64,000 nucleotides of DNA from Pseudomonas moraviensis (GTDB lineage: Bacteria; Pseudomonadota; Gammaproteobacteria; Pseudomonadales; Pseudomonadaceae): contig NZ_LT629788.1 in the NCBI RefSeq assembly GCF_900105805.1, positions 620,001-684,000 on the forward strand, given 5' to 3'. The notes beneath the pieces were generated by a model that was not told where the DNA came from, made no database searches, and was given only the letters and a program-made list of their open reading frames with translations. The position numbers and the translations under genes were made by a program. Each line of letters begins with the position of its first letter. Positions within the stretch are counted from its first letter, which is position 1. Of this stretch, positions 1-8,797 are shown one piece after another.

Positions 1-139
1 CTGCTCTGTCAATTGGTTGGGATTCATGTGAAACCACGCTTGTGCAAAATCGGCACAGCCATTGTGCGTTGCTGTGCGTTTCCCCGCTAGGCGCGAGTGC
101 GTAGCATTGGCCGCCTGTCGTTAGAGGATTACGTTTGTG

Positions 140-886
140 ATGGATTTTCTGTTGTACCTGCTGTTCGGCGCTGCCCTTGGCACATTGGGCGGGATCTTTG
201 GCATTGGCGGCGGTTTGATCGCGATTCCGTTGCTCGGCGTGTGGTTCGGCCTTGATCAGCAGATCGCCCAAGGCACGGCGCTGGTGATGGTGGTGCCCAA
301 CGTCATGCTGGCGCTGTGGCGTTATCACCAGCGCAACCGCATCGAGTTGCGCCATGCGCTGCCGCTGGCGGTGATGGGTTTCTGCTTCGCCTGGCTCGGC
401 TCGATCTGGGCAGTGGGCATTGATGCGCAAACCATGCGCATCGGCTTTGTCGCGTTTCTGGTGGCGCTGTCGGCCTACAACCTGTTGAAGATGTTCGGCC
501 CGCGCCCGGCACCGACTGCCGAGATGCGCTATTCGTGGCCTTGGCTGGGCGTGCTTGGCGCCGCATCGGGAACCATGGGCGGCTTGTTCGGCGTGGGCGG
601 CGCCGTGGTCGCCACGCCGGTGCTGACCAGCCTGTTCGGCACCACGCAGGTGGTCGCTCAGGGCTTGTCATTGGCGCTGGCCTTGCCGAGCACCGGTGTG
701 ACGCTAGTGACTTACGCCGTGCACCACGAAGTCGACTGGATGATCGGTTTGCCGCTGGCAGTCGGTGGTCTGCTCAGCATCAGTTGGGGCGTGAAAGTTG
801 CCCACGCCATGCCGGAGAAACTGCTGCGCGGGCTGTTCTGCGGCTTCCTGGTGCTGTGTGCGGTGATGCTCGCGTTTAAAGTTTGA
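140..886 (+). CDS. TauE/SafE-family membrane permease (sulfite exporter-like)
   Basis: A polytopic inner-membrane protein of about 248 residues. It shows the two-fold internal repeat of the TauE/SafE family: a glycine-rich segment with GIFGIGGG near residue 25 and a matching GLFGVGGA near residue 155, each at the start of a half. The family moves small anions such as sulfite or organosulfur acids; the substrate here cannot be read. GTG at 137 directly precedes ATG at 140 and either could start, with AGAGGA upstream. The 3' end overlaps the convergent LysR gene by about 11 bases. Confidence 0.85.
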   Translation: MDFLLYLLFGAALGTLGGIFGIGGGLIAIPLLGVWFGLDQQIAQGTALVMVVPNVMLALWRYHQRNRIELRHALPLAVMGFCFAWLGSIWAVGIDAQTMRIGFVAFLVALSAYNLLKMFGPRPAPTAEMRYSWPWLGVLGAASGTMGGLFGVGGAVVATPVLTSLFGTTQVVAQGLSLALALPSTGVTLVTYAVHHEVDWMIGLPLAVGGLLSISWGVKVAHAMPEKLLRGLFCGFLVLCAVMLAFKV

Positions 887-1757
887 AGCCTTCGACGATG
901 TGCTCGGCCAGGCACTCGGTGATCGGCGACGGGTTGTTCAGGTTGCGGATCAGCATGATGCTCGCCTCGGGCAACAGCGGCAGGTCTTCGGCGGCGCCGA
1001 GGATGCGCATGTCCGGGGTGATCAGGCTTTCCAGCTGCGCGGTGATCGCCAGACCCGCGCTGACCACGGCCATCAGCGCCGACAGGCTGCTGCTGTTGTA
1101 GGCGATGCGGTAATCGCGGCCCATCGCGTCCAGCGCATTGCACGCCCACAAGCGGCAGAAACAATCACTGTTGAACATCGCCAGCGGCAACGGCGTCTGT
1201 TCGTGGGCGCTGAAGTTCTGCGCCTCGGCCCAGACAAAGCGCTCCTTGCGCAGCAACTGGCCAATCTCGTTACCGGGTTCACGGGTGACGATCGACAAAT
1301 CCAGATCAGTGCGTTGCAGCAACTGCTTGCTCGACTCGCAATGCACCTCGATCTGGATCAGCGGATAGAACTGCGCAAATCGCGACAGGATCCCCGGCAG
1401 AAAACGCATCACATAATCATCCGGTGTGCCGATGCGCACGGTGCCGACCATGTGCGGCTCGCGCAGGGTGTTGAACACCTCACTGTGCAGCTTGAGAATG
1501 CGCCGCGCGTAACCGAGCAGCACCTGGCCCTCAGCGGTCAAGCGCACCTGGCGACCATCGCGCTCGAACAGCTGGCGCTGCAACACGTCTTCTTCCAGGC
1601 GTTTCATCTGCATGCTCACCGCCGACTGGGTGCGATTGACCATCTCGCCAGCACGGGTGAAACCGCCCTGATCGGCAATCGCGACGAAGGTGCGCAGGAC
1701 ATCGGTATCGATACTGGGGTACGCGGACAATTGATGAATCTCCGTGATGCATGCCAT
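876..1757 (-). CDS. LysR-family transcriptional regulator
   Basis: About 293 residues. The N-terminal winged helix-turn-helix (roughly residues 13-70) carries the family pattern, including GGFTRAGEMVNRTQSAVS and the linker QLFERDGRQVRLTAEG. The rest is the periplasmic-binding-like effector domain. Candidate starts lie at 1766 and 1757; 1757 places the DNA-binding helix at the usual distance from the N-terminus. It is convergent with the TauE/SafE gene and divergent from a DUF1127 gene 70 bases away, which is one plausible target. The effector is unknown. Confidence 0.85.
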   Translation of the reverse strand: MACITEIHQLSAYPSIDTDVLRTFVAIADQGGFTRAGEMVNRTQSAVSMQMKRLEEDVLQRQLFERDGRQVRLTAEGQVLLGYARRILKLHSEVFNTLREPHMVGTVRIGTPDDYVMRFLPGILSRFAQFYPLIQIEVHCESSKQLLQRTDLDLSIVTREPGNEIGQLLRKERFVWAEAQNFSAHEQTPLPLAMFNSDCFCRLWACNALDAMGRDYRIAYNSSSLSALMAVVSAGLAITAQLESLITPDMRILGAAEDLPLLPEASIMLIRNLNNPSPITECLAEHIVEGFKL

Positions 1758-1827
1758 CAGAAACATTCGTTGGATTGATCTTAGCGCCGGCGCGAGACTT
1801 GAGCCATCCACAAAAGGGGGCAAGACG

Positions 1828-2049
1828 ATGAAAGGTCAAAGAGAGTATGTGAGTGAACAACAGCAGGCTGGCCACGGGCATATCGTGTCCGATCTGCTGC
1901 ACAAGTTCAGCCGTTGGTACGAGCTGCACCGTGAGCGGGAAATGCTCGCCGGGCTGAGCGACGAAGCGTTGAAGGACATCGGCATCAGCCGCGCCGATGT
2001 CGAACACGAAACCGTGCGGCCGTTCTGGGACGATCCGATGCATAAATGA
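1828..2049 (+). CDS. DUF1127 (YjiS-like) small protein
   Basis: 73 residues. The C-terminal half has the DUF1127 signature: an amphipathic helix (LHKFSRWYELHREREMLAGL) followed by SDEALKDIGISRADV. An AAAGGGGG ribosome site lies 7-8 bases before the ATG. In alphaproteobacteria this family includes small proteins linked to RNA metabolism and stress, but no function is assigned here. It is divergent from the LysR regulator. Confidence 0.8.
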   Translation: MKGQREYVSEQQQAGHGHIVSDLLHKFSRWYELHREREMLAGLSDEALKDIGISRADVEHETVRPFWDDPMHK

Positions 2050-2113
2050 TGAGGCCATCGCTACACAAACCCCTTTCAGGTGAGGTAGGTTGCGAGCAGA
2101 CATGGAGGAATCA

Positions 2114-3349
2114 ATGCCCGCGACAGTGTCCTTTTCCATCAAACAGGCGCGACGTCTGGCGCTGGCTGCCCAAGGGTTCAATGGGCGCCAGCCGCCGACC
2201 GTCAACGCCAGCCACCTCAACCGGCTGATCGATCGGCTGGGTCTGCTGCAAATCGATTCCGTCAATGCCGTGGTGCGCTCGCACTACCTGCCGCTGTTTT
2301 CCCGCCTTGGTTGCTATTCTTCCGACTTGCTCGACCAGGCTGCCTGGAGTTCGGGGCGTCGCCGTACGCTGTTCGAATACTGGGGCCATGAAGCGTCGCT
2401 GCTGCCGCTGTCGATGTACCCGTTGCTGGGCTGGCGGATGCAGCGAGCCAGGCGGGGCGAGGACATCTATCAGCACTTGGCGAAGTTTGGTCGCGAACAA
2501 CAGGAAATCATTCGCCGCGTGCTGGCCACGGTTGAAGAGCGGGGCGCGTTGGGCGCGGGAAGTCTGTCGACCCGCGAAGACAAGGCCGGGCCGTGGTGGG
2601 ACTGGAGTGCTGAGAAACAGGCGCTGGAATGGTTGTTCGCCGCCGGCGAGGTGACGGTGGCGGGGCGACGCGGGTTTGAGCGTTTGTACGATTTACCCGA
2701 GCGGGTGATTCCGGCAGCGATCCTGCAGCAGCCGCTGGCGGATGAGGCCGAAGCACAACGCGGTTTGCTGTTGCACGCAGCGCAAGCGCTGGGCGTCGGT
2801 ACGGAGAAAGATTTGCGCGATTATTTCCGGCTGAATCCTGCGGATGCACGGCCGCGTCTGGCTGAGCTGGTCGAGGCGGGGCAATTGCAGATGTGCGAAG
2901 TCGGCGATTGGCGGCAGATCGCCTATTGCCTGCCTGAGCTCAAGGTGCCGCGCAAGGTCATTGCCAGTGCGCTGTTGTCGCCGTTCGACTCGCTGATCTG
3001 GGAACGTAGCCGCACCGAGCGTCTGTTCGATTTCCGTTACCGCCTGGAGATTTACACGCCGCAGCCCAAGCGGGTTTACGGCTATTACGTATTGCCGTTT
3101 TTGCACAACGAACGGATTGCCGCGCGGGTTGATCTGCGTGCCGAGCGGGCGGCGGGGCAGTTGGCGGTGCATGCGGTTCACGAGGAAGAGCCGGGGCTGG
3201 ACGAGGAGGGGATGCTGGCGCTGGCCCTGAATTTGCGGCGGATGGCGGGTTGGTTAGGGCTTGAGCGGGTGCAGTTGAATTGTCAGCGCGAGAGTGCGGC
3301 TCGGCTCAGGCTGGCATTGGCGCAACTGGATGGCACCGGCTCCCTGTAG
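2114..3349 (+). CDS. YcaQ-family winged-helix DNA glycosylase
   Basis: 411 residues with tandem winged-helix character (HTH_42 family, related to E. coli YcaQ and Streptomyces AlkZ, which unhook DNA interstrand crosslinks). The N-terminal motif LGLLQIDSVNAVVRSH contains the QxD pair that is catalytic in YcaQ. GGAGG at 2104-2108 is well placed for the ATG at 2114 and argues against the in-frame ATG at 2102. The TAG stop at 3347 lies inside a REP palindrome. Function is inferred from family and motif. Confidence 0.85.
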   Translation: MPATVSFSIKQARRLALAAQGFNGRQPPTVNASHLNRLIDRLGLLQIDSVNAVVRSHYLPLFSRLGCYSSDLLDQAAWSSGRRRTLFEYWGHEASLLPLSMYPLLGWRMQRARRGEDIYQHLAKFGREQQEIIRRVLATVEERGALGAGSLSTREDKAGPWWDWSAEKQALEWLFAAGEVTVAGRRGFERLYDLPERVIPAAILQQPLADEAEAQRGLLLHAAQALGVGTEKDLRDYFRLNPADARPRLAELVEAGQLQMCEVGDWRQIAYCLPELKVPRKVIASALLSPFDSLIWERSRTERLFDFRYRLEIYTPQPKRVYGYYVLPFLHNERIAARVDLRAERAAGQLAVHAVHEEEPGLDEEGMLALALNLRRMAGWLGLERVQLNCQRESAARLRLALAQLDGTGSL

Positions 3350-3429
3350 GAGCTGCCGAAGGCTGCGATCTTTTGCTCTTGTTTTTGAAGATCAAGATCA
3401 AAAGATCGCAGCCTTCGGCAGCTCCTACA
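3345..3429. repeat. REP-like palindrome (GTAGGAGCTGCC type)
   Basis: Two arms of about 25 bases (TGTAGGAGCTGCCGAAGGC and its complement) flank a loop of about 25 bases. The same arm recurs at 56437-56511. It lies between two convergent genes, where it could act as a bidirectional terminator or RNA stabiliser. Its left arm includes the stop codon of the upstream glycosylase gene. Confidence 0.9.
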
Positions 3430-3440
3430 CGGGATCCGGT

Positions 3441-4787
3441 TTAGCGCCGGACTTGCTTCAGGGTCTCGGCAATCAGAAACGCTAATTCCAGCGACTGGTC
3501 GGCATTCATCCGTGGATCACAATGGGTGTGATAACGATCGGACAAGCCATCCTCGGTAATCGGTCGCGCGCCGCCAATGCACTCGGTGACGTTCTGTCCG
3601 GTCATTTCGATGTGGATGCCGCCGGCATAACTGCCTTCCGCTTCGTGCACCTGGAAGAACTGCTTCACTTCGCCAAGGATCTGCGCGAAGTCGCGGGTCT
3701 TGTAGCCACTGCTGGCCTTGATGGTGTTGCCGTGCATCGGATCGGAGCTCCACAGCACGTGCTTGCCTTCGCGCTGCACCGCGCGGATCAGTGCCGGCAG
3801 GTGATCGCCAACCTTGTTTGCGCCCATCCGCGCGATCAGGTTCAGACGGCCCGGATCGTTGTCGGGATTGAGCACGTCGATCAGGCGGATCAGGTCATCG
3901 GGGTTCATGCTCGGACCCACTTTGACCCCGATCGGGTTGTTCACCCCGCGCAGGAATTCGACGTGCGCGCCGTCGAGCTGGCGGGTGCGGTCGCCGATCC
4001 ACAGCATGTGCGCCGAGCAATCGTAATAATCGTTGGTCAGGCTGTCGCGGCGCACGAAGGCTTCTTCGTAGTTCAGCAGCAACGCTTCGTGGGCGGTGAA
4101 GAAACTGGTTTCGCGCAGTTGCGGCGAGCTGTCCATGCCGCAGGCGCGCATGAATGCCAGGGTTTCATCGATGCGGTCGGCGAGGTGGGCGTACTTCTCG
4201 GCCAGCGCCGAGTTGGCGATGAAATCCAGGTTCCACTTGTGCACTTGATGCAGGTCGGCAAAACCGCCCTGAGCGAAAGCGCGCAACAGGTTCAGAGTCG
4301 CCGTGGACTGATGGTAGGACTGCAGCAGACGTTCCGGATCCGGCACGCGGCTCTTTTCGTCGAAGCCGATACCGTTGACGATGTCGCCACGGTAGGCCGG
4401 CAAAGTCACCCCGCCGATGGTTTCGTCGTTGGCCGAACGCGGCTTGGCGAACTGACCGGCCATGCGCCCGACCTTGACCACCGGGCAGCCGGCGGCGAAG
4501 GTCATGACGATTGCCATTTGCAGCAACACTTTAAAGGTGTCGCGGATCTTCGCTGCGGAGAACTCGGCGAAGCTCTCCGCGCAATCGCCGCCCTGCAACA
4601 GAAACGCCCGGCCCTGGGTGACTTCGGCGAACTGACGGCGCAGCTCGCGCGCTTCGCCGGCGAACACCAGCGGCGGATAACTGGCCAGCGTTTGCTCGAC
4701 CTGGCGCAGGTGCGCGGCGTCGGGGTATTGCGGTTGTTGCTGGATCGGCAGGGCGCGCCAGCTGTCAGGGCTCCACGGTTGGCTCAT
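3441..4787 (-). CDS. Class II 3-deoxy-7-phosphoheptulonate (DAHP) synthase
   Basis: 448 residues, the usual length of plant/microbial class II DAHP synthases. It condenses phosphoenolpyruvate with erythrose 4-phosphate, the first step of the shikimate pathway. Family hallmarks seen are QGGDCAESF, KVGRMAGQFAKPRS, the CDPRMNADQSLELAF end and HIEMTGQNVTECIGG. ATG at 4787 is preferred over GTG at 4790. It is divergent from the spermidine-synthase-like gene. Pseudomonads usually also carry class I isozymes, so this is likely one of several; no phenazine or other secondary-metabolite genes adjoin it. Confidence 0.93.
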   Translation of the reverse strand: MSQPWSPDSWRALPIQQQPQYPDAAHLRQVEQTLASYPPLVFAGEARELRRQFAEVTQGRAFLLQGGDCAESFAEFSAAKIRDTFKVLLQMAIVMTFAAGCPVVKVGRMAGQFAKPRSANDETIGGVTLPAYRGDIVNGIGFDEKSRVPDPERLLQSYHQSTATLNLLRAFAQGGFADLHQVHKWNLDFIANSALAEKYAHLADRIDETLAFMRACGMDSSPQLRETSFFTAHEALLLNYEEAFVRRDSLTNDYYDCSAHMLWIGDRTRQLDGAHVEFLRGVNNPIGVKVGPSMNPDDLIRLIDVLNPDNDPGRLNLIARMGANKVGDHLPALIRAVQREGKHVLWSSDPMHGNTIKASSGYKTRDFAQILGEVKQFFQVHEAEGSYAGGIHIEMTGQNVTECIGGARPITEDGLSDRYHTHCDPRMNADQSLELAFLIAETLKQVRR

Positions 4788-4938
4788 CACGGTCTCGAAG
4801 TTCGTACGCAGGGGAGCGCCATGTTAGCAGCAATTAGTGCGTGACCTGTTCCCGCCCCATCGCCGACAATCGCCGCTTTGCCACGGTGCCACAGCGGCGC
4901 CATCGCGTCACCGCGCCCGGTGACCATCAGGAGACGAA

Positions 4939-5694
4939 ATGACTGAGGAGCGCGTCGAGCATCTGCTCGCCGAAGTACAGGATGAGTTCGGCGTGATTCG
5001 CGTGCTGGAAGTGGCCGATTACCGCTTTCTCGAATTCGGCGATGCGATCGAGCAGAGTTGCGTGTTCACCGCTGACCCGAGCTGGCTGGAGTATGACTAC
5101 ACCCGTGCGATGCTGATCGGCGCGCTGTGTCACGAGCAACCTGAGAGCGCGCTGTTTCTCGGATTGGGGGCGGGCACGCTGACCCAGGCCTGTCTCAAGT
5201 TTCTGCCGCTGGAAGACGTCGAAGCCATCGAACTGCGCCCGGACGTGCCGCGTCTGGCCATCGAGTACCTCGGTCTGGATGACGATCCGCGTCTGTACAT
5301 CCGCGTCGGCGATGCGCTTGAGCTGCTGCCCACAGCCGAGCCGGCGGATCTGATTTTCGTCGACCTGTACACCGATGTCGGCCCCGGGGTCGGGCATCTG
5401 GCCTGGAGCTTTCTCGGCGATTGCCAGAAGCGCCTGAATCCGGGCGGCTGGCTGGTGATCAACCAGTGGGCCACCGACGATGGCAAACCACTGGGCGCGG
5501 CGTTGTTGCGCGGCCTTTATCACCGGCATTACTGGGAGCTGCCGGTGAAGGAGGGCAACGTGATTCTGATCGTCCCAGCGGACCTCGATCAGACGCTGGA
5601 TCTGCAGGCGCTGACCCAACGGGCCGAAGCGCTGGCGCCACAGCTGGGGTATTCGTTGCAGTCGTTGATCAAGGCGATTCGCCCGGCGACCTGA
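4939..5694 (+). CDS. Spermidine synthase-like (class I SAM-fold) protein
   Basis: 251 residues. The Rossmann methyltransferase-like core shows the SAM/dcSAM-binding loop FLGLGAGTLTQ, the acidic strand end EAIELRPDV, and LIFVDLYTD where polyamine synthases have the catalytic aspartate region. The short N-terminal beta region of SpeE is reduced. AGGAGACGAA precedes the ATG. Many such SpeE homologues in pseudomonads are not proven aminopropyltransferases, so the substrate is uncertain. The gene is monocistronic and ends at a REP palindrome. Confidence 0.75.
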   Translation: MTEERVEHLLAEVQDEFGVIRVLEVADYRFLEFGDAIEQSCVFTADPSWLEYDYTRAMLIGALCHEQPESALFLGLGAGTLTQACLKFLPLEDVEAIELRPDVPRLAIEYLGLDDDPRLYIRVGDALELLPTAEPADLIFVDLYTDVGPGVGHLAWSFLGDCQKRLNPGGWLVINQWATDDGKPLGAALLRGLYHRHYWELPVKEGNVILIVPADLDQTLDLQALTQRAEALAPQLGYSLQSLIKAIRPAT

Positions 5695-5715
5695 AACGAG
5701 GGCCGTGCCGGCCCT

Positions 5716-5780
5716 ATCGCGAGCAGGCTCACTCCTACAGGGGATTGCATTTCAAATGTAGGAGTGAGCCTGCTCGCGAT
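5716..5780. repeat. REP-like palindrome (GAGCCTGCTCGCGA type)
   Basis: Inverted arms ATCGCGAGCAGGCTCACTCC and their complement are separated by about 17 bases. It sits between convergent genes. This is the second REP class of the window and recurs near 8.77, 10.35, 43.1 and 47.2-47.3 kb. Confidence 0.9.
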
Positions 5781-5805
5781 GTCGCCTCGACAGGCGCCAG
5801 ACTTC

Positions 5806-6597
5806 TCAAACTCCTTTGAAGATCCCTGGCCGCCGCTCCACCAGCGACCGCACCCCCTCCCGGGCGTCTTCAGTAGCAAGCAACTTCTTCACCAGCGCCG
5901 GTAACGCCTGCGCCGCGGCCGTCTCACCCTCATAGCGCGCCTTTCGCGCCGACATCAACGTCGCCTGCACGCCCAGCGGCGCCTGCCGGGCAATCCGTTC
6001 GGCCAGCTCGATCGCCCGCGGCATCAGGTCTTCACTGGCCATCACTTCCTGCACCAGGCCCAGATGCAACGCCTCGTGGGCATCAAACTCATCGCCCGTG
6101 AGCAACCAGCGCATCGCATTGCCCCAGCCGGCGATCTGCTGGAAACGCAAAGTCGCCCCGCCAAACGGAAAGATCCCACGCTGCACTTCCATCTGCGCGA
6201 AGCGGGTGTTGCTCGCGCACAGGTTGATGTCTGCCGCCAGCATCAACTCGATGCCAATGGTCAGGCAGTAACCTTGCGCGGCGACGATCACCGGTTTGCT
6301 CACCCGGGGCCCGACGAAAACACCCCAGGGATCGCAACCGCCGGTCGGAACCTGCCAGCCTTCGGCCAGTGCGGCACTGGCATTGACCAGGTCGAGCCCG
6401 GCGGTGAAGTGCTCGCCGTGGCCGAACACCACGGCCACCCGCGCTTCGCGGTCGGCTTCGAACTCGCCGTAAGCCAGGCTCAGCTCATTGAGCAGATCGA
6501 GGTCGAAGGCATTGCGCTTGGCCGCCCGATCAAGGCCGATCAGGTACACGTGACCACGACTTTCTCGGCTGACGCGGCCGGCGCAGGGCTGATTCAT
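5806..6597 (-). CDS. Crotonase / enoyl-CoA hydratase family protein
   Basis: 263 residues of the crotonase fold. The oxyanion-hole region reads FGHGEHFTAGLDL, and both acidic positions used by hydratases seem kept: the E in TIGIELMLAADI and the E in FAQMEVQRGIFPFGG. A hydratase or isomerase activity on an acyl-CoA is therefore possible; the substrate is unknown. The start at 6597 is supported by GAGGAA upstream; an in-frame extension to 6672 is less likely. It stands alone, convergent with the spermidine-synthase-like gene across a REP element. Confidence 0.82.
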   Translation of the reverse strand: MNQPCAGRVSRESRGHVYLIGLDRAAKRNAFDLDLLNELSLAYGEFEADREARVAVVFGHGEHFTAGLDLVNASAALAEGWQVPTGGCDPWGVFVGPRVSKPVIVAAQGYCLTIGIELMLAADINLCASNTRFAQMEVQRGIFPFGGATLRFQQIAGWGNAMRWLLTGDEFDAHEALHLGLVQEVMASEDLMPRAIELAERIARQAPLGVQATLMSARKARYEGETAAAQALPALVKKLLATEDAREGVRSLVERRPGIFKGV

Positions 6598-7017
6598 GAA
6601 GAATTCCTCGAGCAGGATGGACGGGTGCGCGGCGCTTTGCCGCAGGTCGGTGAACCGTTTAAGCGTCATCACCCGCAGGGCCGGGCCTTTGCAAAATAGA
6701 CCGTTGCACGATTATCCGCAAAAGCCCGTTACACGGCGGTGATACACGGGTTGTGGCGATAAAAAAAGCTCCCTTTTTGGGCAAAATCCGGTATAGTGCG
6801 CGCCGGCCTTTAACCGGGCCGCGTTTAGGTAGCGCAATTTCCCGAAGTCAGCTTCGGCTGCACGTCCGCACTGCGGGCTCTTCCTTGACGATTCATCTTC
6901 ATTCATTCGTTTTCGCAAATCCCCGCCGACAAAGCTGCCAGGGCGACTCTTGAGTCTCAACACGGCATGCGCAGCTTTGGAGCATGGGTCTTTGCGGATG
7001 CACTTAGAGGCAGACCC
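6598..7017 (+). promoter_or_regulatory. Promoter region and long leader of the DEAD-box helicase gene
   Basis: A 420-base gap without a convincing gene. A TATAGT hexamer at 6792-6797 in an AT-rich patch is a good -10 candidate; I see no clear -35. If used, it gives a leader of about 215 bases before the ATG at 7018. The leader holds short hairpins such as CCGAAG-TCAG-CTTCGG near 6842. Long structured leaders are common for cold-inducible helicases, but this is inference. Confidence 0.45.
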
Positions 7018-8691
7018 ATGACCCAGGAAACCGGCGGATTCGCCGCTTTTAATCTCAACCCGAATATTCTTGCAGCCGTCGCAGCGACCGGCTACGAGGA
7101 GCCTTCGGCGATTCAGCAGCAATCGATCCCGATCATCATGGCCGGCCAGGACATGATTGGCCAGGCGCAAACCGGTACCGGTAAAACCGCCGCGTTCGCA
7201 CTGCCTATTCTGCACCGCATCGATCCTGCCAAGCGCGAACCGCAAGCCCTGATCCTGGCGCCAACCCGAGAGTTGGCGCTGCAAGTAGCAACCGCTTTTG
7301 AAACCTACGCCAAGCAAATGCCAGGCGTTACGGTCGTGGCCGTTTACGGCGGCGCGCCGATGGGCCCGCAACTCAAGGCAATCCGTAATGGCGCACAGAT
7401 CGTTGTCGCCACTCCGGGTCGTCTGTGCGACCACCTGCGTCGCGACGAGAAAGTCCTGTCGACCGTGAACCATCTGGTTCTCGACGAAGCCGACGAAATG
7501 TTGAAGCTGGGCTTCATGGATGACCTGGAAGTCATCTTCAAGGCTCTGCCAGCGACCCGTCAGACCGTTTTGTTCTCGGCGACCCTGCCGCAGTCGATCC
7601 GCGCCATTGCCGAACGCCACCTGCGCGATCCGCAACACGTCAAGATCCAGACCAAGACCCAGACTGTTACCGCGATCGAACAGGCTCACCTGTTGGTTCA
7701 CGCTGACCAGAAAACCTCCGCCGTGCTCAGCCTGCTGGAAGTCGAAGACTTCGACGCCCTGATCATGTTCGTGCGCACCAAGCAGGCCACCCTGGACCTG
7801 GCCAGCGCCCTCGACGCCAAAGGCTACAAAGCCGCCGCGTTGAACGGTGACATCGCCCAGAACCAGCGTGAGCGTGTGATCGACTCGCTGAAAGATGGCC
7901 GTCTGGACATCGTTGTGGCGACCGACGTTGCTGCCCGTGGTCTCGACGTTCCGCGTATCACTCACGTGTTCAACGTTGACATGCCGTACGACCCGGAATC
8001 CTACGTGCACCGTATCGGTCGTACCGGCCGTGCGGGTCGCGAAGGTCGTGCCCTGCTGCTGGTGACTCCGCGTGAGCGCCGCATGCTGCAAGTGATCGAG
8101 CGTGTAACCGGTCAGAAGGTTGCCGAAGTGCGTCTGCCGGACGCTCAGGCTGTGCTCGATGCCCGCATCAAGAAACTGACCAACAGCCTGTCGCCGCTGG
8201 TCGCTGATGCCGAATCGACTCACGGTGAGCTGCTCGATCGCCTGACCGCCGACATCGGTTGCACCCCGCGTGCACTGGCCGCTGCGCTGCTGCGCAAGGC
8301 TACCAACGGTCAAGCGCTGAACCTGGCGGCGATCGAGAAGGAACGTCCACTGGTGCCGAACAACGCACCGCGTGGCGACCGTCCTGAGCGTTCCGGCGAT
8401 CGTCCGGACCGTGGTGATCGCGAGCGTCGCGCGCCAATGCCGTTGGGCGAAGGCCGTGCTCGTTGCCGTACCGCGCTGGGTGCGCGTGACGGTATCGCTG
8501 CGAAAAACCTGTTGGGCGCCATCCTCAACGAAGGCGGTCTGGCCCGTGAAGCGATCGGTCGCATCCAGGTGCGTGACAGCTTCAGCCTCGTCGAGCTGCC
8601 GGAAGAAGGTCTGGAAAAACTCCTGACCAAACTGAAGGACACTCGCGTTGCTGGCAAGCAGTTGAAGCTGCGTCGCTATCGCGAAGATTGA
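7018..8691 (+). CDS. deaD: ATP-dependent RNA helicase DeaD (CsdA-like)
   Basis: 557 residues with all DEAD-box motifs in order: Q motif, AQTGTGKT, PTRELALQ, TPGRL, DEADEML, SATLP, ARGLDVPRI and HRIGRTGRAGREG. An arginine/aspartate-rich linker (about residues 455-485) leads to a DbpA/CsdA-type RNA-binding C-terminus, starting near GAILNEGGLAREAIGRI. The family unwinds RNA in ribosome assembly, cold adaptation and mRNA decay. AGAGG precedes the ATG at 7018; an upstream in-frame start at 6967 lacks support. A strong intrinsic terminator follows. Confidence 0.95.
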   Translation: MTQETGGFAAFNLNPNILAAVAATGYEEPSAIQQQSIPIIMAGQDMIGQAQTGTGKTAAFALPILHRIDPAKREPQALILAPTRELALQVATAFETYAKQMPGVTVVAVYGGAPMGPQLKAIRNGAQIVVATPGRLCDHLRRDEKVLSTVNHLVLDEADEMLKLGFMDDLEVIFKALPATRQTVLFSATLPQSIRAIAERHLRDPQHVKIQTKTQTVTAIEQAHLLVHADQKTSAVLSLLEVEDFDALIMFVRTKQATLDLASALDAKGYKAAALNGDIAQNQRERVIDSLKDGRLDIVVATDVAARGLDVPRITHVFNVDMPYDPESYVHRIGRTGRAGREGRALLLVTPRERRMLQVIERVTGQKVAEVRLPDAQAVLDARIKKLTNSLSPLVADAESTHGELLDRLTADIGCTPRALAAALLRKATNGQALNLAAIEKERPLVPNNAPRGDRPERSGDRPDRGDRERRAPMPLGEGRARCRTALGARDGIAAKNLLGAILNEGGLAREAIGRIQVRDSFSLVELPEEGLEKLLTKLKDTRVAGKQLKLRRYRED

Positions 8692-8718
8692 TCCGCCTCT
8701 GGGCTGATTGATCGCAGA

Positions 8719-8753
8719 TAAAAAATCCCCGACTGGTTCGGGGATTTTTTTTG
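8719..8753 (+). terminator. Rho-independent terminator after deaD
   Basis: The stem AAAATCCCCGA / TCGGGGATTTT with a 5-base loop is followed by a T tract, 28 bases past the deaD stop. Confidence 0.9.
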
Positions 8754-8768
8754 CCTGTGTTTTGGCGT

Positions 8769-8795
8769 CTGTGGGAGCGAGGCTGCTCGCGAAGG
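8769..8795. repeat. Single REP half-site
   Basis: One copy of the TGTGGGAGCGAGGCTGCTCG arm without a nearby inverted partner, just past the deaD terminator and against the end of the convergent dioxygenase gene. Confidence 0.7.
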
Positions 8796-8797
8796 CC

